41,748 bases of DNA from a virus: positions 1-41,748 of IMG/VR virus record IMGVR_UViG_3300038696_000127; one strand, written 5' to 3'. Of the stretch, positions 16,517-25,292 are shown in pieces. The translations under genes and the position numbers were made by a program. A model generated the notes under the pieces. The model ran no database searches. It saw nothing but the letters and a program-made list of their open reading frames with translations, and had not been told where the DNA came from. The first letter of the stretch is position 1. Every line of letters begins with the position of its first letter.

Positions 16517-18091
16517 ATGCCACTCGGAACACCAGGGGAGACCAACCTCAACGGCGGGAATCTGCGCTCACCGTCCACGCCCGCACCACGACGTAGCGGC
16601 CCGCGACGACCCGTACCCGGCGCGCCCGCAGGTGGAGCGTTCGGTCCTGGCGCGCAGCAGCAGACGGCGACCGGGGCTGGCGGCCCGATCGCACCGAACA
16701 GGATTGCAGAGCGCGGCTCGCCGTACTCGGGCTTCGCGCCGACACCGGAGTATTCCAGTCAGGGCGCGTGGTCGGGATGGGGTGAGGCTGGACCCACCTC
16801 GGGCAACGCTGCCAACCGTGCCGGTCAGGGAGTCCATCGCGACGTCACTGGGCTGTTCGGCAACAACTTCACCGTGCAGGACTACTACACCTTGCAGTAC
16901 GGCGAGGGGGCAGTGGAGCAGGCAATGCGGTCCGGCCTCGACCCCGCTGTGTACTTCAACATGAAGGCACCGGGCCAGGAGGCAGCGTCGGCGTGGGGTA
17001 CGAACCTGCCCAACGCTGGCAAGATCATCGGCCAGCAGGAGAACGCGTTCGACTTCCGCCTTCAGGGGCAGCAGAACCGCGACGATCTGATCAGCAGTCA
17101 GAGCGCGTACCAGAACAACATGCGCGACCAGTACCTTCAGCAGTACGGCACGAACATGGCGATGACGTACGAGCTGGACGCGCTCGCACGCGAGCAGATG
17201 CGTCAGGGGTACCGCACCGACAAGGGCATCCTTGAACAGCAGAAGTTCCGTGCCACGGAACTTGCAAAGGCAGACAATTCGGCAGGCTTGCTCCACAACT
17301 CCAACATGCGTGGCGTGCTCGACACTGAGCGCGGGTTGGTGGGCGACGAGTTCTCCAACCGTCAGAACAATCTGAACAATCAGACAGTCAACCTCAACGA
17401 CACGCAGCGTCTTTCGTTCGATCAGTACGGCGTGAATGACGCGTTCCAGGCGGGCCGCGCACAAGACCTCATGGCGCAGTACGGCTTCAACGCACGCGGG
17501 TTCGCCAATGAGCAGGAAGGTCTGTTCGCTGACCGGGCCACGCAGATGCGGGCCAACGCGTCGAACGCCGCGGCGTCGGGCGCGTTCTCCAGTGCCGGGT
17601 TCGGAGACAACAACCAGGACATCCTCGGCCAGTATTCGCGTGGCATGGACGCCAACACCCTTTCGCTCGATCAGCGTAACCAGGCGCTCGATGAGCAGAA
17701 CCGGGCGATCGGCAACAACCGGGAGAACCTGTCGTTCGGGCAGCAGAACGCACAGATCGGGTTCCGGCAGGAAGGTCAGAACATCGACTTCCAGCAGGAC
17801 CAGAACCGGCTGAACACCGAGGGCCGCTACAACCAGCTCACCGGGCAATATTCCTCCAACGATCTGCAACGCTCGCAACTCATGTCCGCAAGGAAAGGCA
17901 TCGACTCCCTCGCGAAGGAGTACGGGCTGCGCGGCCAGGATCTCAGGAACCAGCTCGACAACGCACTCACCGGCATGGACATCGACGTCAACCAGGCCAC
18001 CATCCGGCTCGGTGAAATGCTCAACAGTCAGAACGCACAAGAAAGCGCGGCAGCAATGCAGTTCATGCAGCAAGTCGCCTCGATGCAGTGA
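16517..18091 (+). CDS. Gln/Asn-rich internal virion (ejection) protein candidate
   Basis: The gene encodes 524 aa from ATG 16517, three nt after the adaptor stop. The N-terminal 80 residues are Pro/Gly-rich and disordered. From residue 170 the protein is a long, repetitive, Gln/Asn-rich helical region (QYGTNMAMTYELDALAREQM, NNQTVNLNDTQRLSFDQYG). Podovirus internal core proteins released into the host on ejection show such composition and sit after the tail genes. The role is inferred from composition and neighbourhood. Confidence 0.6.
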   Translation: MPLGTPGETNLNGGNLRSPSTPAPRRSGPRRPVPGAPAGGAFGPGAQQQTATGAGGPIAPNRIAERGSPYSGFAPTPEYSSQGAWSGWGEAGPTSGNAANRAGQGVHRDVTGLFGNNFTVQDYYTLQYGEGAVEQAMRSGLDPAVYFNMKAPGQEAASAWGTNLPNAGKIIGQQENAFDFRLQGQQNRDDLISSQSAYQNNMRDQYLQQYGTNMAMTYELDALAREQMRQGYRTDKGILEQQKFRATELAKADNSAGLLHNSNMRGVLDTERGLVGDEFSNRQNNLNNQTVNLNDTQRLSFDQYGVNDAFQAGRAQDLMAQYGFNARGFANEQEGLFADRATQMRANASNAAASGAFSSAGFGDNNQDILGQYSRGMDANTLSLDQRNQALDEQNRAIGNNRENLSFGQQNAQIGFRQEGQNIDFQQDQNRLNTEGRYNQLTGQYSSNDLQRSQLMSARKGIDSLAKEYGLRGQDLRNQLDNALTGMDIDVNQATIRLGEMLNSQNAQESAAAMQFMQQVASMQ

Positions 18092-18132
18092 CGCTGCGCG
18101 ATGCAGTGATCAACCCGCCACCACACAGGGAG

Positions 18133-18138
18133 TAGTAT
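18133..18138 (+). promoter_or_regulatory. -10 box (TAGTAT) of leaderless promoter
   Basis: TAGTAT, then six nt (CAGAAC), then ATG 18145. Spacing equals that at 15831 and 19619. No Shine-Dalgarno sequence is present between box and start; AGGGAG lies upstream of the box. Confidence 0.6.
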
Positions 18139-18144
18139 CAGAAC

Positions 18145-19587
18145 ATGGTCACTCAGCGCAGCTCAGACCGCAAGCTCGTGGACGCGTTCCTCGGCGCGGG
18201 CGACAACGAAGGCAGCAACTTCCTCAACGCGCTCGATGACCGGATCGGTGACCGGCGACAGCAGCGACGCGCCGTGCAACAGACCAACCGTGCGATCGGT
18301 GGCGGAGCGTTCCAGGGCAACTCTCCGTTCCGCAACACGCCTCAGGTCAGTCCGACAGGCTCCGGTGGACGCGTCATCCTCCAGCAGGGCATGGGTCCGG
18401 TTCGGCCCGTCAATGGCGCACGGATGGCACTGCCGTCAGCGTCGCGTGGCCTGCCTGCCGTGCCCGGTGCAAACAGCGTCGTGCCCGCAGGTATGCCCAC
18501 AGGTATGCCCGCACCTCGCGGCCTCGGGCCAAGCGTGCCGACCCCCGGCGCACCGACCACCAACATTCCCGGCACCGGCTCTCCGATCCCCGCAGGGCCA
18601 GGTGCTTCCAGTGCGGCGCGTGCAGCAGGCGGCGGCGCGATGGGTGGATCACCGGCAGGCGTGCGGGCGGCTGGCGCACAGGCCGGTCAGCTTCTCCAGT
18701 CCAACACCCCTGGCACCACGGCGCGGGCGACCGGGATGATCAAGGGCATGGCGAGCCAGATCACGGCGCAGTCGTTGATGAAGGGTGGCTCCATCGCGAC
18801 GGGTGGCCTCATGGTGTCACAGTTCCTCGACGGCATGGACATCGGCGGCGAACAGTCGTTCCTCGACAGGACGCTCTCGGGTGGCGTGCTCGGTGCTTCG
18901 CTCGGTGGTGGCGCAGCGGTCGCGCTCGGGCTCGGCACTGGTCCCGCAGGTTGGGCGGCGCTCGGTGGTGCACTCATGTTCGCCGGGGCGAAGAACCTGT
19001 GGGGCGACCCGTCGTACGACGAGGTGAAGGGCACGCTCGACACCACACGTGCCACGGTGAGCGAACTCGGTGAGATGTACGGGCTGTCCGACGAGGCGAT
19101 GGACGACATCTTGTTTCAGTTCGACGCGGGCTCTGCCATGTACACGGCGGAGAAGGACGGCACCGGGCTCAAAGAGTACCTGGCCGGTGTCGGCACGCAG
19201 CTCCCGGCACTCATGCTTCAGGCACGCGAGACCGACAAGACGCGCACCGCCGAGCAGGACCGCTACGACACGATGATGCAGACCCAAGCGCAGTTCGCAC
19301 CGATGTTCGAACAGCAGATGGACCGCGCATCGCAAGCATCGCAGACCGCCTACCAGACGGCCAACGCGTCAGCCACCTATCTCGATCAGCGTCAGCCTCA
19401 GCTTGCCGCTCTGTTCCGCCAGACCGCAGCGCAATCGCAGGCGTCGGCAGCGAACCTTCAGGCAGCGTACGCCGCGCAGGTCGCGCAGCAGCCGGTCATC
19501 ACCGGCACGATCGACCAGTTGGATCGCCAGTTGGCCGAGCAGGAAATGATGCAGCAGCAGCTTGCAGGGATGGGTCAGTTCCCCTGA
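18145..19587 (+). CDS. Internal virion (ejection) protein candidate with glycine-zipper segment
   Basis: This 480-aa protein has a basic N-terminus (60 aa), a long Pro/Gly/Ala-rich region (80-190), and then a hydrophobic Gly-zipper stretch at about 210-290 (GVLGASLGGGAAVALGLGTG, WAALGGALMFAGA) able to insert in or cross a membrane. A C-terminal helical Gln/Ala-rich domain follows (380-480). The layout fits a T7-like core protein that forms a channel across the host envelope. No enzyme motif is seen. The preceding and following genes are also large, helical and non-enzymatic. Confidence 0.6.
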   Translation: MVTQRSSDRKLVDAFLGAGDNEGSNFLNALDDRIGDRRQQRRAVQQTNRAIGGGAFQGNSPFRNTPQVSPTGSGGRVILQQGMGPVRPVNGARMALPSASRGLPAVPGANSVVPAGMPTGMPAPRGLGPSVPTPGAPTTNIPGTGSPIPAGPGASSAARAAGGGAMGGSPAGVRAAGAQAGQLLQSNTPGTTARATGMIKGMASQITAQSLMKGGSIATGGLMVSQFLDGMDIGGEQSFLDRTLSGGVLGASLGGGAAVALGLGTGPAGWAALGGALMFAGAKNLWGDPSYDEVKGTLDTTRATVSELGEMYGLSDEAMDDILFQFDAGSAMYTAEKDGTGLKEYLAGVGTQLPALMLQARETDKTRTAEQDRYDTMMQTQAQFAPMFEQQMDRASQASQTAYQTANASATYLDQRQPQLAALFRQTAAQSQASAANLQAAYAAQVAQQPVITGTIDQLDRQLAEQEMMQQQLAGMGQFP

Positions 19588-19612
19588 CCCGCGCGTCGCG
19601 GCGCGGTAGCAT
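19584..19612 (+). promoter_or_regulatory. Leaderless promoter CTGACC-N17-TAGCAT
   Basis: CTGACC (19584-19589) resembles the -35 TTGACA, and exactly 17 nt separate it from TAGCAT (19607-19612). Six nt later is ATG 19619, without a Shine-Dalgarno sequence. This is the best-formed of the leaderless promoters because both boxes are visible. The -35 overlaps the stop of the previous gene. Confidence 0.65.
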
Positions 19613-19618
19613 CGCTCC

Positions 19619-22600
19619 ATGACCGACCTCGGACTTTCCACCCCACCGCAGGGGATCGATTCGGCACCGACGTTCTCACAGCGTGTTCCCACGGTGGACA
19701 TCGGGTCGTTCCTGAATCCTCTCGGCAACGCCCTGCCTGGTTCGCCTGCACGGGGGGTCTCGCCAGAACGCACGCCGATCCAGCCGAACGCACCTCGCGC
19801 ACAGTCGGCCCTGTCGAACAAGTATTCGGGGTACTTCCGCGAGTTCGCAGGCCAGTACGACGAGCGCGTGCTGAACGCGATGGTGAGCTACGACACCGAC
19901 CGGGTGCGTCGCGGCCAGAACCCCCTGTCTGAAGAGGCCACGCGTCGGGCGCTTCAGACTGCACAAACAGGGGTACCAGTTACACAGGAGGCCACCCCCT
20001 CACCGTTCAACCTGTTCGGAAACGCGATCAGGAACATCGGAGATATTGTCAAGTCCATTCCCCGCATCCCATCCGCGCTTGTCAATGAAGTCAAAGACTT
20101 ACCTAACATAGGAGAGTACATTGGAGAAGGATCAAACCCGATCAGTGGTCTGGCATCAGCACCCGGCATTCGCATGTTGCCTGGCGCTTATCTCGTTGAG
20201 AATCTGGCAGAGGGAGACATCGCGGAACTCGCGTCAAATCCGGTCTTCACCGCGCTCGACGTCCTCCCGATCGGCGGGCAACTGGCGAAGGGATCGAAGG
20301 TTGCGCGAGCAGCGAGCGAGGGTGCGGAGGCGATCGCGCGTGGTGAGTCGTCCGCGATACGAGTAGCTTCGGCACCGGCAGGCAGCGGGCGCGAAGCTCG
20401 CCTCCTCAACCGGATGGAGAGTCGTCCCCTCGCGGCGGCGATCAACAACACGCTCGACGCTGACGGCCAGATCGTGCGCACGCGTCCCGGCGAGATGGTT
20501 GACGCCATCACGAGATCTCGTATGGTCAGGCCGCTGGAGAAGTGGTTCTCTCAGACGCAGCGCGACGTGATGTACGAGGCCAACTCCGCGCAGCAGCGCG
20601 TCCACAACATCGTGACCGGCGTGCAGCAGGCAGGCGATGCTACGACCGAGGCGGGCCAGCTCGACCGGATCGCACGCGACGCAGCGAAGCTCCGCAACGA
20701 CATCATCGAACTCGACCCGACGATCGACACGCGCATCCCCGAGATCACCGAGAAGATGACGTCGGGTCGGTGGGATGAACTGACCGGCGTCGACGCACAG
20801 GCAGCGCAGATGTACAAGGAAGTGATGGACCGCACCACCGAGTGGTCCGTGGCGAACAACTACCACGTCATGTTCGACGGCGAGGTGTACGACATGGACG
20901 CGGGGCTCCGGCTGAAGAAGGCGCAGGAACGCATGGAGCGCACCCGTCGATGGAACGGATTGCGCAATCAACTGATAGCGGGAACTGCTGATCCCACTGC
21001 CGCGTTCCAACTGCTCAAGGACACGTACTCTCGCGAGAGTCGTGGCACCGCGATCATCGGGAGAGGCGAGGATCAGATCGCGGCGCGCAACCGGCAGCGT
21101 CTCACCGAGATCAACGACAACGCTGTGTCGGGTGCTGAACGTCGCGATGCCCGTCGTCTCGCGGTGCAGTCTCTTGAGGCGTCGGGATACGACCTGTCGT
21201 ACCTGAAGCAACCGACGAAGAACGGCAAGGGGACCAAGCTGCGCACAGGACCTGAGTTCCTGGAGCGTGTGGATGACGTACTGGCAGGGCGTGTTACCCT
21301 GGAGAAGACCGCGCGCCTCACCAGCGACGAGATCATGCAGGTTATTCAAGCAAACCGTGCCGCGTACAAGGGGAAGTACCTGTCGGTACTGGAGTCGGGC
21401 ATCCGCAACGGGGAGTGGAAGGGTGTGACCGAGGCTCTCGACTCGCTGAAGAAGCAGAAGGGTGTCCCCGCGCTGGCCGACGACACGTTCATCGACTCCG
21501 TTCGTGCGATCCGCAACACGGCGCGTGAGGTGCAGCGGACGCAGAAGTATTCCGACGACATGGTGGCGCGGCTCACCAAGAAGATGGAAGAGCAGGTGGC
21601 GAAGTCTCCCTCGGCGCGCTTCCTGCCCGAGATCGATCGCCGCACACGGTCCACAGTCACTGAACAACTTGTGGGTAACCTCGATCAGAACCAAGTGCTG
21701 ATACCGGCAGACGACGCGTTGACTGCCGCGCAGGTGGTGCAGCTTGCCGACCGCGGTATGTGGACGCAGATTCCTGGCTGGTCGAAAGACATGCACCGCA
21801 AGATCCAACGTGAGACGGTTGCCACCTGGCAGCACTTGAAGGATCAGGGTTTCGATCCGATGTTCATTCACACGGTGCCGTCGAACCGGCTGTCGCGGAT
21901 CTTGCATCCTGGTGAGTCGATCGTGCCGAACAAGCCGTCGTCCACGAAGGCGCGCCAGTGGGATCTGGCACCGGGCTTTCAGGACTTCACGATCGCAGCA
22001 GCCGACCAGATGATCGAGTTCTTGCGCCGTCGCGAGACCGAGGTGGCGGTGAAGCACATCACCGACATGGTGGGCGAGGCGGAGTCGTCGTTGCGCCCGC
22101 AGTACATGGGGGTCGCTGAGTTCCGCCACGCTCGTGCCCCGGTGAAGTCGGTGGAGCAACACCTTCAGGACGTGATCAACGAGAACTGGACGAAGTTCGA
22201 TCCGCAATCGATGGGCTACAACTGGGGCTCTCCGTACCTGAACCAGCTCTCGACGGACGGGATGATGGTTCCGAAGAACGTGGCTGGCAACCTTCAGGAT
22301 CTCGCGTCCCCGAAGCAGATCGCTGGCGGGTTGTTCGATCCGGCGACGAAGATGTTCCGCATCGCGGTGGTGGGGCTGAGCGTGAGGACGCAGATTTACA
22401 ACATCGTGGGTGGCATGGTGAGCAACGAGCTGCGCAATCCTGGCTCGACGCTGCGCCAGATGGACAAGGTGCGCGACTACGTGCAGGCGACGCGCACGGG
22501 TGACTGGTCGAAGATCCCGCAGGAGCTTCAGGAGATGATCGGTTCGCAGAAGGCCACGATCATGGAGCTGGACGACATCGGCAAGGGCAAGGCGCGAGCG

Positions 22601-23890
22601 AAGGCCACTGAGATGGTCGCGCATTACCTGAAGGGCAAGAAGTACGCAGAGTTCCACAACGCTGAGCAAGCAATCAAAACACCTGGAGCGCCAAGCAAGA
22701 TGAGCCGCGCTGGTGACGGGTTCGAACGCGCCGCGCAGAAGCTCTACGATTGGAACGGGTTCTTCGATGATTCGTACCGTGTCATCTCCTATTGGGATGA
22801 GTACGAGCAGGCGATCAAGAAGGGCGCGACACCTGACCGGGCGGCAGCGAAGGCGATCGGTGAGACGCGCAAGGTGTTGCAGGACTGGATGGGTATGACG
22901 CCGATGGAGCGGTCGGTGATGAAGTCGCTGGTCCCGTTCTATGGGTTCATGTCGCACGCGATGCGCTTCGTCATGCAGTACCCACTCGATCACCCGCTGC
23001 GTGCGGAGTTCATGTCGAAGCTGGCGCAGGCGGAGATGGAGGACATGAACGGGATGCCGAAGCGGTTCCTGAGTTCTCTGTTCTTCGGGTCGCAGGACGA
23101 GTCGGGGAAGCAGAACGCGTTCAATCTGGCTCCGATGAACCCGTTCGGTGATGTCGCGAACATGATGACCATTTCTGGTTTCTTGGGTGCGACGAACCCG
23201 GTGATCACGACGGCGTTCCAGATGGCGGGGGTCGATCAGGGTGAGGCCGAGCTGTACCCGACGTTGCGCTACAACCCTGAGACGGGGCGGCTGGCAGCGA
23301 AGTCGCGCAACCCGCTGATGGCGATGCTTGACAACACCATCCCGCAGAGCGGCCTGGTCACCGCGATGTTGGGCATTAACGCCACATTCAACGAGGCGCT
23401 ACAACGTGACCCTGCCGCGGCGAACCGCTTTTTGCTGAGCAGTATGACGTTGCCGATCTTGTGGCGCGAGTATTCGGTTCCGCAGGAGCAGTTCAAGGCG
23501 GAGGTCGCGAGGTACGGGAGCCAGGAGACCGTGAAGGCTGACGCGCTGAAGTCGGGCGATTGGTCCGAGGCGTTGCGCTACCCGAACCTGGCGGAGTATC
23601 TCGCAGCGTTGGATCAGATCCCACCTGAGCAGATGTCGGCGTTCCAGCAGGCCACTCAGAACCCGCGTGCTGTAGCTGAGGGCGCGTTGGCTGGGCGTCC
23701 GATGAACCTGCCGACCAGCATCAATCTCGATGACACCGTGTACGAGATCCTTCGCCAGCAGATCGGCCAGGTCGAGGGCGCGAGTAGCTTGCCGTTGCTC
23801 ACTGCCGGTTCGAATGCTGCTGGTTCGGGGGTGCGGGGGGCGCAGCCACCTGCCGTGTCGCTTGCGAACACGTCGGCGGGGAACATCTAG
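19619..23890 (+). CDS. Very large internal virion protein
   Basis: With 1423 aa this is the longest gene. It is mostly helical with scattered hydrophobic stretches. Residues 110-210 contain amphipathic or membrane-prone segments (NLFGNAIRNIGDIVKSIP). The middle (650-900) holds a folded core (AADQMIEFLRRRETEVAVKH), and residues 1000-1250 have an aromatic, Met-rich pattern (LVPFYGFMSHAMRFVMQYPL) followed by an NPFGDVANMM motif. I see no lytic transglycosylase or protease motif. Size and last place in the tail block match T7 gp16-type ejection proteins. Its end overlaps a G-rich dispersed repeat. Confidence 0.65.
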   Translation: MTDLGLSTPPQGIDSAPTFSQRVPTVDIGSFLNPLGNALPGSPARGVSPERTPIQPNAPRAQSALSNKYSGYFREFAGQYDERVLNAMVSYDTDRVRRGQNPLSEEATRRALQTAQTGVPVTQEATPSPFNLFGNAIRNIGDIVKSIPRIPSALVNEVKDLPNIGEYIGEGSNPISGLASAPGIRMLPGAYLVENLAEGDIAELASNPVFTALDVLPIGGQLAKGSKVARAASEGAEAIARGESSAIRVASAPAGSGREARLLNRMESRPLAAAINNTLDADGQIVRTRPGEMVDAITRSRMVRPLEKWFSQTQRDVMYEANSAQQRVHNIVTGVQQAGDATTEAGQLDRIARDAAKLRNDIIELDPTIDTRIPEITEKMTSGRWDELTGVDAQAAQMYKEVMDRTTEWSVANNYHVMFDGEVYDMDAGLRLKKAQERMERTRRWNGLRNQLIAGTADPTAAFQLLKDTYSRESRGTAIIGRGEDQIAARNRQRLTEINDNAVSGAERRDARRLAVQSLEASGYDLSYLKQPTKNGKGTKLRTGPEFLERVDDVLAGRVTLEKTARLTSDEIMQVIQANRAAYKGKYLSVLESGIRNGEWKGVTEALDSLKKQKGVPALADDTFIDSVRAIRNTAREVQRTQKYSDDMVARLTKKMEEQVAKSPSARFLPEIDRRTRSTVTEQLVGNLDQNQVLIPADDALTAAQVVQLADRGMWTQIPGWSKDMHRKIQRETVATWQHLKDQGFDPMFIHTVPSNRLSRILHPGESIVPNKPSSTKARQWDLAPGFQDFTIAAADQMIEFLRRRETEVAVKHITDMVGEAESSLRPQYMGVAEFRHARAPVKSVEQHLQDVINENWTKFDPQSMGYNWGSPYLNQLSTDGMMVPKNVAGNLQDLASPKQIAGGLFDPATKMFRIAVVGLSVRTQIYNIVGGMVSNELRNPGSTLRQMDKVRDYVQATRTGDWSKIPQELQEMIGSQKATIMELDDIGKGKARAKATEMVAHYLKGKKYAEFHNAEQAIKTPGAPSKMSRAGDGFERAAQKLYDWNGFFDDSYRVISYWDEYEQAIKKGATPDRAAAKAIGETRKVLQDWMGMTPMERSVMKSLVPFYGFMSHAMRFVMQYPLDHPLRAEFMSKLAQAEMEDMNGMPKRFLSSLFFGSQDESGKQNAFNLAPMNPFGDVANMMTISGFLGATNPVITTAFQMAGVDQGEAELYPTLRYNPETGRLAAKSRNPLMAMLDNTIPQSGLVTAMLGINATFNEALQRDPAAANRFLLSSMTLPILWREYSVPQEQFKAEVARYGSQETVKADALKSGDWSEALRYPNLAEYLAALDQIPPEQMSAFQQATQNPRAVAEGALAGRPMNLPTSINLDDTVYEILRQQIGQVEGASSLPLLTAGSNAAGSGVRGAQPPAVSLANTSAGNI
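23827..23852 (+). repeat. G-rich dispersed repeat, copy 2 (inside CDS)
   Basis: This copy differs from the one at 29890-29915 at only two positions over 26 nt. It encodes part of the C-terminal tail (GVRGAQPPA) of the 1423-aa protein. Confidence 0.5.
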
Positions 23891-23934
23891 TCGCGTGGCT
23901 GGTGGCCCAGAGTCGCGTGGCTGGTGGCCTAGAG
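23891..23934 (+). repeat. 22-bp tandem duplication
   Basis: The unit TCGCGTGGCTGGTGGCC-AGAG is present twice with one base difference (23891-23912 and 23913-23934), directly after the stop of the 1423-aa gene, followed by a partial third unit (TGTGGCTGGT). The second unit creates TAGAGT, the same -10-type hexamer as at 3880 and 10637. Confidence 0.7.
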
Positions 23935-24032
23935 TGTGGCTGGTCGGGGTGTTCTTGGGTACGGCCGAGAGTGCCCCGGCAACCTGTTCCCCCACTTGGC
24001 GCGCTATCTGTTACCGTTACTAATAGAAGGGT

Positions 24033-24038
24033 TATGAT
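24033..24038 (+). promoter_or_regulatory. -10 box (TATGAT) of leaderless lysis-gene promoter
   Basis: TATGAT is a near-perfect -10 box placed five nt before ATG 24044. A possible -35, GTTACC, lies 18 nt upstream. There is no Shine-Dalgarno sequence. It gives the holin region its own promoter. Confidence 0.55.
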
Positions 24039-24043
24039 GTTGG

Positions 24044-24469
24044 ATGTCTGATACTACTGCAATGTTGTTGGCTGCTGTGATCGGTGTAGCTGGCGGTGGT
24101 GCGGGGTCGGCGTTCATCATCCACTTCATGCGCCGTCGTGTCACGGACGCCGAAGCAGATCATCTGCTTGCGCAGGCTGCTGACATACTGGTCGGCAGAC
24201 AACAAGATCAACTTGATCGCGGGGACGTGGAACGGGTGCGAATGGAAACCGAGATCGATCAACTGCGCACCGAGGTGCAGCAGCTCCGTGAGGACATCAC
24301 CGACGAACGCTTGAGGTGCGACGAACAGCTCGCCATGTTGCGCTCGGAGATCGTGAAGCTGGCATTGGAGATCCATCCCCATCGGGTTATCGCGGTCGGT
24401 ACGTCAGACCCTCACACCCACACGCGCCGGGCCACAGATACCCAACCACAAAGGAGAACAGATGACTAA
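24044..24469 (+). CDS. Membrane-anchored coiled-coil protein of the lysis region
   Basis: This 141-aa protein has one N-terminal membrane segment (residues 5-28, MLLAAVIGVAGGGAGSAFII), a positively charged stop-transfer (MRRR), and a long coiled coil (35-110) with clear heptads (VRMETEIDQLRTEVQQLRED). The tail is His/Thr-rich. The layout is like an i-spanin or a holin-associated regulator. An actinobacterial host would lack the classical outer membrane target, so I leave the role open. It overlaps the holin gene by 8 nt. Confidence 0.7.
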   Translation: MSDTTAMLLAAVIGVAGGGAGSAFIIHFMRRRVTDAEADHLLAQAADILVGRQQDQLDRGDVERVRMETEIDQLRTEVQQLREDITDERLRCDEQLAMLRSEIVKLALEIHPHRVIAVGTSDPHTHTRRATDTQPQRRTDD

Positions 24470-24689
24470 TCCATTCCTTCGCATCCCGCAGCAGACCAGG
24501 CTGTGGTCGTACGGTGTCGGCACCACGGGCGTTGCGCTCGCCGGTATCTACGGGATCGTGGACGAGAACCAGGCAGCAGGCTGGGTCGCGTTGCTCGGTG
24601 CGCTGTTCAACGGGGCGATGGCCGTATCGAACACCGCCGCGCAACTCAAGGTCACCGCCGAGCCCGAGCTGCCTGACGACTGGGCATAG
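24462..24689 (+). CDS. Holin
   Basis: This 75-aa protein has two probable membrane segments (about 16-35, YGVGTTGVALAGIYGIV, and 40-60, GWVALLGALFNGAMAVS) joined by a short acidic turn, with an acidic C-terminal tail. Size, topology and place at the end of the late arm fit a small holin that permeabilises the membrane for the endolysin. The ribosome site AAAGGAG is strong. The matching amidase is not adjacent but at 28958-29848 on the other strand. Confidence 0.75.
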   Translation: MTNPFLRIPQQTRLWSYGVGTTGVALAGIYGIVDENQAAGWVALLGALFNGAMAVSNTAAQLKVTAEPELPDDWA

Positions 24690-24699
24690 AGCGTTGCGC

Positions 24700-24728
24700 T
24701 GGACATAGCACTCCGCGTTCTGTACGAT
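24700..24728 (+). promoter_or_regulatory. Promoter TGGACA-N17-TACGAT
   Basis: TGGACA (24700-24705) and TACGAT (24723-24728) are separated by exactly 17 nt. The promoter points right into a 40-nt stretch ending in the arm-junction terminator, with no gene between. The first ATG after it is directly followed by TAG. Confidence 0.5.
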
Positions 24729-24734
24729 CAGTAA

Positions 24735-24801
24735 CACATGTAGCCCCTCGGCTCTGTGTGTGTGTAGAGAGAGCCCCGACTGGTCCGGTCGGGGCTCTCT
24801 C
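24735..24801 (+). ncRNA. Candidate terminator-bounded small RNA
   Basis: A transcript from the promoter at 24700-24728 would start near 24735 and end at the hairpin 24767-24801, giving about 67 nt. It contains a start-stop pair ATGTAG (24738-24743) and a CGGCTCT stretch (24749-24755) that could pair with AGAGCC of the terminator stem, so two alternative folds are possible. Evidence is limited to the promoter match and the hairpin. Confidence 0.35.
24767..24801. terminator. Strong bidirectional terminator at the arm junction
   Basis: GAGAGAGCCCCGAC (24767-24780) pairs perfectly with GTCGGGGCTCTCTC (24788-24801) around a 7-nt loop. It lies between the convergent late (+) and early (-) arms and can stop transcription from both sides. 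Confidence 0.9.
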
Positions 24802-24824
24802 GCGTCACCTCTCTTCGGTTGCGC

Positions 24825-25292
24825 TCATGACACCACCTCGACCGGGTAGGCGACTTGTCCCGGCTCGCACGGGCCGATCTGGTCGGTGACGTCGTTATCG
24901 CAGTTCGAGTTCCGCCACAACCGACCATCGATCCCGATTGTCAGTTCTTCACCAGGCAGAATCTCGTCGAACACACCAACGATCGGGACGGGTTTGCCGA
25001 GCTTCATGACACCGTGAACCTTGTAGTTGGTACTGATCTCGCTGACCTTGCGGAGACTGATGATCTCGATGGTGGGCGGATAGCCGAGGCCGTTGCAGGC
25101 GGGGCAGGGTGGTGAGTTTCGACCGTAGACCTGGGCGTTTCCCCCGCCGTCGCATGTCTCGCAGTCGATCGGGCCGACAAGCCAGGTGATCGACGGCGGG
25201 CTGAAGTCGTAGGCAGGGTGGTACGAATCGGGGTGGTGCTGCGGGAACATCTGCTCTGCTATGTCGGCTGGGACGACGTGACGTTGCGTCAT
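24825..25292 (-). CDS. Cys-rich protein with DnaJ-like zinc module
   Basis: This 155-aa protein has Cys44, Cys47, Cys63 and Cys66 in CETCDGGG and CPACNGLG, the CxxCxGxG signature of DnaJ-type zinc domains. A beta-rich C-terminal half follows (IVGVFDEILPGEELTIGIDG). The start MTQRHV overlaps the upstream stop as ATGA. It is the last gene of the leftward operon. The zinc module suggests protein or nucleic acid binding; no J-domain is present. Confidence 0.75.
   Translation of the reverse strand: MTQRHVVPADIAEQMFPQHHPDSYHPAYDFSPPSITWLVGPIDCETCDGGGNAQVYGRNSPPCPACNGLGYPPTIEIISLRKVSEISTNYKVHGVMKLGKPVPIVGVFDEILPGEELTIGIDGRLWRNSNCDNDVTDQIGPCEPGQVAYPVEVVS

Noticed and set aside
20234-22993. A very long open frame (919 codons) on the - strand inside the 1423-aa gene
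   Set aside because: It is the antisense shadow of a GC-rich gene: Arg/His/Leu/Val-rich, without domains, and opposed to the direction of all genes in this arm.
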